From positions 434,001 to 498,000 of the forward strand of contig JASPKZ010001233.1 of assembly GCA_030220185.1 (NCBI GenBank): 64,000 bases of DNA, in the 5' to 3' direction. Both the position numbers and the translations under genes were made by a program. Below the pieces are notes generated by a model, which saw only the letters and a program-made list of their open reading frames with translations, made no database searches and had not been told where the DNA came from. The number at the start of each line of letters is the position of its first letter. Within the stretch, counting starts at the first letter, position 1. The stretch comes from Diploptera punctata. Lineage: Eukaryota > Arthropoda > Insecta > Blattodea > Blaberidae. This document shows positions 50,501 through 59,500 of the stretch, in pieces.

Positions 50501-53500
50501 GAACAAATCAACATTAAATTGAGGTAAGGTGTTTCTAGACTCAAAAAAACTTGATTAAAAGAACCTCAAATTATTAATTCCTAAAATTAGTTCAGTTATG
50601 TAACTACCCTTGCCCCAGATTGGGATGTATGGGTGTAAACAGACTGTCATGGCTAATTTATACAATCTTAAGATATCTTTATAAATCATCTTTCTATTTT
50701 AAGACAATGAAATCCTCAGTTACAGGGGTTCAGCTAGTAAGAGTGGAAGTGTGAGTCTTTTGGATATATTGCATGCCAAAATTTTCTACACAGATAGGTT
50801 TTTTTTCTTTCTAAAAAAAGAGCACTAAGGAAATAAAATAGCACAAATGTTACAGCACATTTCTTTTCCTTTTTAGACAGTCTTATTATTTATTTCATTG
50901 ATCTTTTTTTATGTGAATTTAGTTATAATTTCTCACAATCAAAACTTACACAACATAAAATCATGAAATTCATTGGAGAAGATTTTTTTTAAACAACTCA
51001 CTTCATAGAATTCATGTTTTCCATGATACTGTGGTTTCAAACACAATTGTGTTCATTCTCAGCCATATCTCTGACTGATGAAATTCTTCGGCCGTCAACT
51101 CTTATAATGTCACCATCTTTAGTGCTGCCATCTACAGTAGAATTTACGAACTTCGAAATCAGTGATTATATGAATTTCAATGATTATACCTCATAATGTT
51201 TACTTCCCAACATTAATTTAATATAAAATCATGAGTTTAATACTATAAATTATATAATAATTGTCATCCCTAACAATCATTTATTTTTTATCAAAATATT
51301 TAAATTTATTAAATGAATTGAATTATTTGTTTTATATAACTTTATTTGTGAGTGGCATAATGCCAGGTCAAGGGATGAGATAATGCCCATCACACCATCT
51401 CAGGAGCAAATGAAATAAAACAAAATTAAATAGATGACATAAGTATGGAGAGGTAGCGGGATTAAATTTTTGGAAGAAGAAAACTAAGGAAACCCAAAAA
51501 AAAAAAAAAAAAAAAATTCTCCTAGCTCTGATTTGTCCACCACAAACACCATATGGAGTGACCGAGATGTAAACTTGGGACTCAAAGGTGAAGAACAAGT
51601 GTCTAAACACTTGTGCCATTGTAATAATTGGGATTTTTTAAAATTGTTAGAGATATGGTGCAATAACATAATTTAAAAAATCACAAAAAATGGACAAATT
51701 ACTGTTGTAGAATGTAATTATACCTTTTGTCATAAGGTCATCTCCATTCAGAAGTCTTCGTGGCTGTTCCACAGTTATGAACTATCTCCATTTCCTTCTT
51801 CCTCTCAAGATTTCAGCTTTCAGTTCATAAATATGATGCATACTTGTTATTATCACATTTATTAAATATTCATCTGGATGAATCATTTGAGACAAATGAG
51901 TTCATTTAGAGTTCCCAAGGCCATGCTTCATTATTGTCCAACAGGGAAGAGATCTCTGGGCCATCCAAGGAAACACTGGATACAAATTATATTTGAAAAG
52001 AAACATATACGCCTAGACTGGGGTTTGAACCCAGGACCTTTGACTCTCTATGCCACTGCTCTTCCATCTGAACTACCTAGGCCTCCAATCTAAATGCGTA
52101 TTTTTCTCTTATTGGAGGCCAAGGTAGCTCAGATGGAAGAGCAGTGACATAGAGAGTCAAAGGTCCTGGGTTCAAACCCCAGTCTAGGCGTATATTTTTC
52201 TTTTCAAATATAATTTGTCCATCATTAAGATGTTTAAAAACGAATAATATTAACACTGGATACAAAATTCATCAGTGAGATCGTAACAGGCCTATAGGCC
52301 TAAGACTTGTTTGGATGAAGAGAAGAAGATTAAATATTCAGAAACAATATTGAACAATTTAAAGTAATTAATGTATAAAGAACTTTTATAGGAAGAAATC
52401 ACTATGAGGTTTAATTTAAGATTAAATTAAATGCTTCATACCTCTCCTCATAACCAGTCTTCTAAGTAGACCTTGGTTTCAAATCCTTGGCAGATTCATC
52501 TTCAGTATCCTCTCGATGACAGATGTTATGTCGATCAGAAGAACTACTTCTTCCCTCTGTTGGTGGACTGACTGGATCCGGAGGTTTATTGGTCCACCAA
52601 CAGAGGGAAGTAGTAGTAGTTCTTCTGATCGACATAATATCAGTCATCGAGAGGGCACTGAACATGAATCCACCAAGTATTTGAAACCGCAGTCTACTTA
52701 GAAGACTAGATATGAGGAGAGGTATGAAGCATTTAATTTAATCTTAATGTATAAAAGTTTATCTAAATTAAAGCAATCTCAAGATTTTACCTTATTACAA
52801 ATATGATTTTATCTCAAGTAGAAATCAATCTCTCTCGCTTCACAGCTTAAGACTGACAATTGTTACGATTGACCATGTGGCTGGAATGTTTACACTAAAA
52901 GTAACAAAAGATATCACAATACAACCAGCCTCATGGTCTTGTGCTTAGAGCTTCTGACCACTGTTCATGAGATCTTGGGTTCGATTCCTGGTCAGACCAT
53001 AGGATCTTTTTCCTTAAAGGGAGTTATTGCTGTAGTTCCCATGGTCTGGAATTTTGGTTAAGTTTAAGTTTGAGCACTCTCCTGGCACTTTATCATCATT
53101 TATCAATCATCATATCATTGGGGTAACATAACTCTGTCTTCCATGTGCCCCAATCTTAGAAATTGGTTACAATATAAAAATGAGTTGGAGAAAATGTTTT
53201 TATATCTCAACTCATAAAGTTGCATGTTTTTATGATACTGGTTTCAAAGGTTATTCACCTTCATATTCACTCAAACTCCAACTGTTGAAATTTTGCCGTT
53301 AACTTCACACTTTAATTTTGATTAAATGGGTTGTAATTCCTTGAAGTGCCAGGAGAGAAAGCCAGAAATGTCTTAAAGACAACCTGATGGTACCGGACAA
53401 ACAAAAGAATGTCATACTATAAGAAAAAAACATGTTGATATCAATGTAGTCAGTTATGTAATGAATAGCATTTGATGTAGTTTACAACCTGTGGTCGTAT

Positions 53501-56500
53501 AATTCATTACCAGTGGTCCATTGTAATATGCATAATTTCCCCTAACAGTAGCATAATAATTCATCATCATCCATGCAAGTATTAGGCTATGTGGCCTGTT
53601 ACGGTCTCAAAGAGGAATTTTCCATCCAGCGCTTTTTTTAATGTCCCAGCAATCTTTTGCCTTGGTGGCATTAACGAAGCATGGCTTTTGGAATTCTATG
53701 AGATGGCATTCGTTGAAGATGGGCTTTCCAGTTGTTCTGGTAGTTTTGTATATTGTGAAGAATGGGTTCTACATCCAACTCTTCTATAATTTCCTGTTCG
53801 GCGCATAAATAACATCTCTTTAATTATCAAAATATTTCATGATTTTAAATTAATTTAATTGTTTTATAATTAATTGTATGTAATTTTTATTCAATCAGTT
53901 TTTTTATTTAGGTTTTAATTTGTTTTATTTTGTGAAATAAAATATTCCTCCAGTTTATTTATTTGTTGTAATATTTTATTTTTAATATTAATTTTATTAA
54001 ATTTCAATGGTTTATTTTTCATTCTATGAAGATGGAACTATTGCAGAATGGTAGAATATCAAATTTCATAACAAGAAAATTGTAAGGCAGTAGTTACCAG
54101 GTGGGTGATTGATTAGAATTAAATTAGAAATTAGTTAATTTGGAAATTAGAGTGAAATAAAATCCTGTATTCCATTGAGAGCACAGAAATTGTTAATGAT
54201 CCTCCTGTCTATGCACCTAGCCTTGTTTCTTTAATGTTTCAGATACCTGTGAGGTCCCGTGGCTGGGCCATTCGTAGCAAGAAACTTAGTGCAACAACTG
54301 GTGCATCGACATTGGTTGGAAATTCATCATTTTATACTCAGAGTCCAGATCGTTTCAAACTTCAGAGACTAACTGCTAATACACCTTCACCTTTAAAGAT
54401 AAGTGGTAAGCTACACCTTAATATAAATAGAAAAACCTAAAACATTTTAAATAATTAATAATTAATAGTGAGTGGAGAACATATTTTTATCGATTCACCT
54501 CATATGATTTCAAATTTCTTTGATACCGACGGTTTCAGACAATATCATGTCCTTCTTCAGTCGTGGCTTCCACTGATGAAATTCTGTGATTGTTGATTTC
54601 TCTAATGACATCACCTCTTGTGCTGCCATCTTTTGTTGGGATTATAAACTTTGTAATTAAATTTTTATCTACTGGAATATCGAAATTCATAGATCAATAT
54701 TTATTCTTCTGAATGAATATCATTTCCCAAATTGTCAATTCCAATGGTTTATCCAATTGTTTCAAAAGTTTTGCCTCTTTTTCAATTTTATGATGTTCTA
54801 GCAAGCTATGGGCAGCAATTGCTGATTTTTCAATTTCACAATTTTTAATATTTCTAAAATGTTCTTTAGTGCGTGTTTCCAAATTCTTTTTTGTTTTTCT
54901 TATGTATACTTTGCCACAATCATTACAATTTATTTGATAAATTCCAGATTTCTTACTGTCTGGGATGTTGATTTTTTATTTGTACTTAGAAGTTTTTCCA
55001 GACTAAATTTATGTATTGGTGCCAAAGTAATGTATTTGTCAAATATTTTTTAAAATTTCCTATGTACTATTGGATGGTAAGTTATTTTCTTGAAATTTTT
55101 CTTTTCTTTACTAACAATTTGTAGGGTAGAGCATTCTTTAAGTTGTTTTATCTTTCTGAATTTCTTTAATTTGTTATATATTATACTCTTATTGAAACCA
55201 TTTAATCTGGCTATATTTAGGATATTCTCGTATTCTTTCTTAAAATTTTCTTCTTTTAGTGGGACCTTTATCAATCTATATAAGAGGCTATTAAATATTG
55301 CATGTTTATGTGCCAGAGGATTGAATGTTCTCCACTCACTGTTAATGATATAACCTCATAATGTTTACTTCCCAATATTAATTTAAATATAATTAATAAT
55401 TAGTTCATAATTAACAGGAATAAGGTGCAAAAATAAATTAAACATAGGTTTAACTCTGGAAAAGAATGTTTCTATGCATTATAGGGGTTCTTGTGATCCC
55501 AAATTCTCTTCAAAAAAATGTTAAACTAAAAATGTATAAAATGATGATCTTCCAGTTATATGAATATGAAACATGATGACTTACTTTAATAATACAGTGG
55601 ACACTGGTTAATTCGACATTCCATAATTCAAATAATTGGAGAATTCGAATATAAGTTCAATCCCCTTGAAACTCCTATTTAAAATAATGTTAAAAATTCA
55701 TGTTTAATGCGACGTTTTGAAGGTAACATTTGGATAATTCGAAGCCACAATTCAATTTATTGATAATGAAAAAAGTAATCTGAATTTTATAAAAGTTGAA
55801 ATATGGTTGAAAAATTCCAAGGATTCATCTAGTTGCTTATTGTTAAAGTCCCGTTAGTGGCACAAACTGGACTGTATTGTCCAGTGCTTTGTTTCGTCGG
55901 GTACAGTACATAGTCACCCACCCCTCACTCATAGCCCAAAAACTGAGAATTATGCATGTACCCTCCCTTACTTTTACAGTACAGGTACATGTACACATAC
56001 AGTACAGTTAAAAAAACTTAACTCAGTACGAATGTGTTATGTGACTCGATTCACAATGTCGAAACATGGAGTGTACACCAGTTTAACATTAGCAAAAAAA
56101 GGTTGAAATGCTCAGGGAAGTACGTAGTAAAAGGAACAAAGAAGAAGTGCGATATTGCCAAGGAATGTGGAATACTGCTGAACACTTTATCCACCTACAT
56201 AAAGAATAAAGAAAAAATAATGGAGAGTTGGAACCTACAAAATAGTGGAAGTAGGACATGCATAAGAGGAGGTGAATTTCCTGAAGTTGATGAGTGTGTG
56301 TTCAAATGGTTCAAATAATTGTGTGATCATAACATACCATTGAGTGGCCCATTATTGCGTGTCATAGCTGAAGAATTTGCAGAAAAGTTGGGCGTTAAAA
56401 ACTTTAAAGCAAGTGGTGGTTGGTTCATTGGTTTTCAGGAAAGAAATGGCATTTCATTTAAAAATGTGTGCGATGAGAGTGCTACTTATTTTATGACAAA

Positions 56501-59500
56501 ATATGGAAATTGTCCACCGCTGTGGTCTCGAGGTAGCGCATGCAGCGGGCCCGGGTTCAATCCCCGGTCGGGGCAGTTTTTCTGGGTGAGGTTTTTATCG
56601 GGGTTTTTCCTCACCTGTAAGACAAATGTCAGGAAAACTCTAAGGCCCAAACGGTCCCCGAAATCATATGGCCATCATCCTTATCATTATCATCCTTACC
56701 ATTATCATTATCATCATCCTCCTTCAGTGGTATGGAAAGCAACGGGAAGCTACCACACCTACACAATTCCCTAGTAAAGCTGCAAGCATAGCATGAAAAT
56801 GCTATGATTGCAGTGAAGGACCTGCCTTCGGGCAGAATTACTATGGATGGATGGATATGGAAATTAAAAGGTGAGTTACAGGACATGTTAATTGCATTAT
56901 TTGCAAGAAATAAATTTATTTCAGGGTACAGTACTATATAAATAAAGTGTCTTTTATATTTGAAGAGAAAAATTATACGCTCAGACCGGGACTTGAACCC
57001 GGGACCCTTGGTTTTCTAGTCCAAGTGCTCTACCATTTGAGCTACCTGAGCAAGTACCAATCTAAATGCAAATTTTTCTCTATATACGTTGTAATTCCTG
57101 CCCACCAAATGCTTTGAAGCCTTTGCTTCTATTTTTGCAAATGGCGGCTCCTATATTAAGAAGACATATTTGGGAATTATACATTACATTATAAATGCCA
57201 GTATGTCTTTTGTTAATTCAAAGTTTTGATAATTCAAATTTAAAAAAAAATCCCCCTTGTGTTCGAATTAAAAAGTGTCCACTGTATAATAATATCCTCA
57301 AAGTCTGAGAAAAAAGGAGATTGGGGACGCCTACGAAAGAGATGGACACAGCAGCTAATGATACTTGGATCCGGAACAAACCAAAAAGATTTAATCCTTG
57401 TAAAAAAGAAGATGAAGAAGAGACTAATATCCTCAACTCAAATCCAACTCAGGGTTGGATCAAGGGATGAGATGAAATGAAACACCTATATTTATAGAGG
57501 GGTGTAAATATACTTCCATATTTTCCTTGCTTAACTCTTTGTTCTGTATTAAATCCAAGTTCCTATGATTAATAATTAAACTATTCATTCTTTCTTAAAT
57601 ACATGTTTCCTCCTTCACCATATTAATTTTCATAATTTTTTTTAATCATCAGGCCCCAGTTTACCTCCAGAAGAAGGAGTGGATGTTACTGCATCATTCC
57701 AATGTGAAATTACCCATCGCTCTGAACCAGAATGCTCAATCAGACGCCTTTTACTTATGTCATACTTCCCAAGTGGATTTTGGTCTCGCCTCATTACAAG
57801 AATTCTTGCAGATGATACAATTGTTGATATTGTCCGTGCCTTCTTCATCATGCCTAAAGAGGTATATATGCTTATGAATTAATACCATAGAATTAATATG
57901 CTGAAATGTAGGTTATAACACAGATTTTTAGGACTACACTTCAACTATGGCCACCCATTTAAATGATAGTTAATTATAATGTAGATTTTAGTAGTTAAAA
58001 CAGATACTAGTCTGAGTGGCCAATGGATACAATAAAAATGTGTCTGGTGCTGAAATCTAGTGGCTGAAAAGAACACTGCTAAAACAATCACATAATTTTC
58101 TCAAAATTGACCTTTTGTTACTTATGACCCTTGGCTTCTAAGGGTCTCATATATAAAGTAAAATGTACTTTTAAAAATTGTAACAATTTCACATAATTAA
58201 AATAAAAGATTTTTTTTTTCAATTACAAATTTCTTTAATATTTAATTTTAGTCTGGACAAGCTGACGATAAAACAGAATTGTTTTGAAACATTTCCAAGA
58301 GCAAATCAACATTAATATTGAGGTAAGATGATCAGACTGAAAATAATTTAATTAACAAGTTTCTTTTCTTTTCTTTTTTTTTTTTTACCTTTCTTCAACA
58401 ACAGACTCCCCTTAAAGAAATATTATAATTCTTTTGTAATGTTTTATTTTCAACAATATTTTTAATATCTTTGATTTCATTGACTTTTAGTTTTTTGTCC
58501 TTATCCCTCTCTAATAGTCCATTAAATGAAGAGTTTACTGTATAGCCTCATAATTATGTGTAACTTCTGATTACCATTGAAACTTTTGCATAGCTTTATT
58601 TAAGAAAGAAACATTAACACTTGAACTCGAACTTGAACCCTGATTCGAGCGTTAATTTTTCTTTCTTAAATAAAACTTTATCCAGGATTGGAAAGTGTTA
58701 ATTTAAATAAAAATACATCAAAATTTAGCATATCTATTTTTTAATCATATAGCATATTATCAACATTGTCATAATTTTATAGATGGTGCAGGATCCAAAG
58801 TTGGCACAAATGTTTGATGTCCGTGCAGAATGGATTTTGTGGCAGACTGGAATGGAACTGAGATATGCAGACACTACATTATTTCGACTAAAGGAGGTGT
58901 TACCAAACATGAAAAATTCTCCTCTTGATTATCGTCAGCTCAGGTATTACATTTATATTTTTTGTCTTTAAGTGAATAAGACAACTAGAAAGCGAAAGGC
59001 CCTGGGTTCAAACCCCAGTCTGAGCACAGATTTTTCTCTTCAAATATAATATCATTAATATTTTTAACTTTTATAGGAATTAATCACTATGAGGTTTAAT
59101 TTATGATAAAATCAGATGTTTCCTACCTCTCCTCATATAAATCTTCTAAGTAGATCGCGATTTCGAGACCATAACGGTCTCATCTTCAGTACAATCTTGG
59201 CGACTGATGTTATGTCGATCAGAAGAAACACTTCTTCTTCCCTCTGTTGGTGGACCAATGAACCTCTGGATCAGGTCAGGATTTGTGGGAATTTCAAAAT
59301 TCATAAGTTTTCCTTTGTTTTTCTGAATGCAGATTTTTCCCCAAGCCGTGACTTCCTTTTTGTTTATCTATTTGTTTAATTAGACTGGCTTTTGATTCAA
59401 TTAAATGTTTTTTTGGACCAAGCATGAGCAGCTACTGCTGACTTTTCCACTTCTCCATTTTTGACATTTTTAAGATGTTCTTTCACCCTTGTTTTCAAAT

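Larger units (their letters stand above)
51987..52251. mobile_element. T-repeat insertion with a 15-bp target-site duplication
   Basis: AACACTGGATACAAA is present at 51972-51986 and 52252-52266. The 265-bp insert consists of a minus tRNA-like unit and a plus tRNA-like unit head to head, so it can fold on itself. Its ends are TTATATTTGAAAAG and ACGAATAATATT. Confidence 0.8.
51870..52335 (+). mobile_element. LINE 3' end interrupted by a T-repeat insertion
   Basis: 51870-51986 encodes the FRVPKAMLHYCPTGKRSLGHPRKHW end of a LINE A-like element. It resumes at 52267 with ATTCATCAGTGAGATCGTAACAGGCC and ends in a GAAGAGAAGAAG tail. The interruption is the inverted T-repeat pair at 51987-52251. Confidence 0.75.
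55595..57284 (+). mobile_element. Tigger/pogo DNA transposon with nested insertions
   Basis: Termini CAGTGGACACTGGTTAATTCG and its inverse ...AAAAAGTGTCCACTG are flanked by TA at 55593-55594 and 57285-57286, as expected for pogo/Tigger. The N-terminal transposase is present (see 56034-56510). A family C SINE (56512-56854) and a T repeat (56956-57203) are inserted, and the DDE catalytic region is missing. Confidence 0.85.

Noticed and set aside
51484..51669. Short minus-strand frames around a poly-A/T run at 51497-51516
   Set aside because: They are low-complexity translations of the homopolymer with no supporting features.
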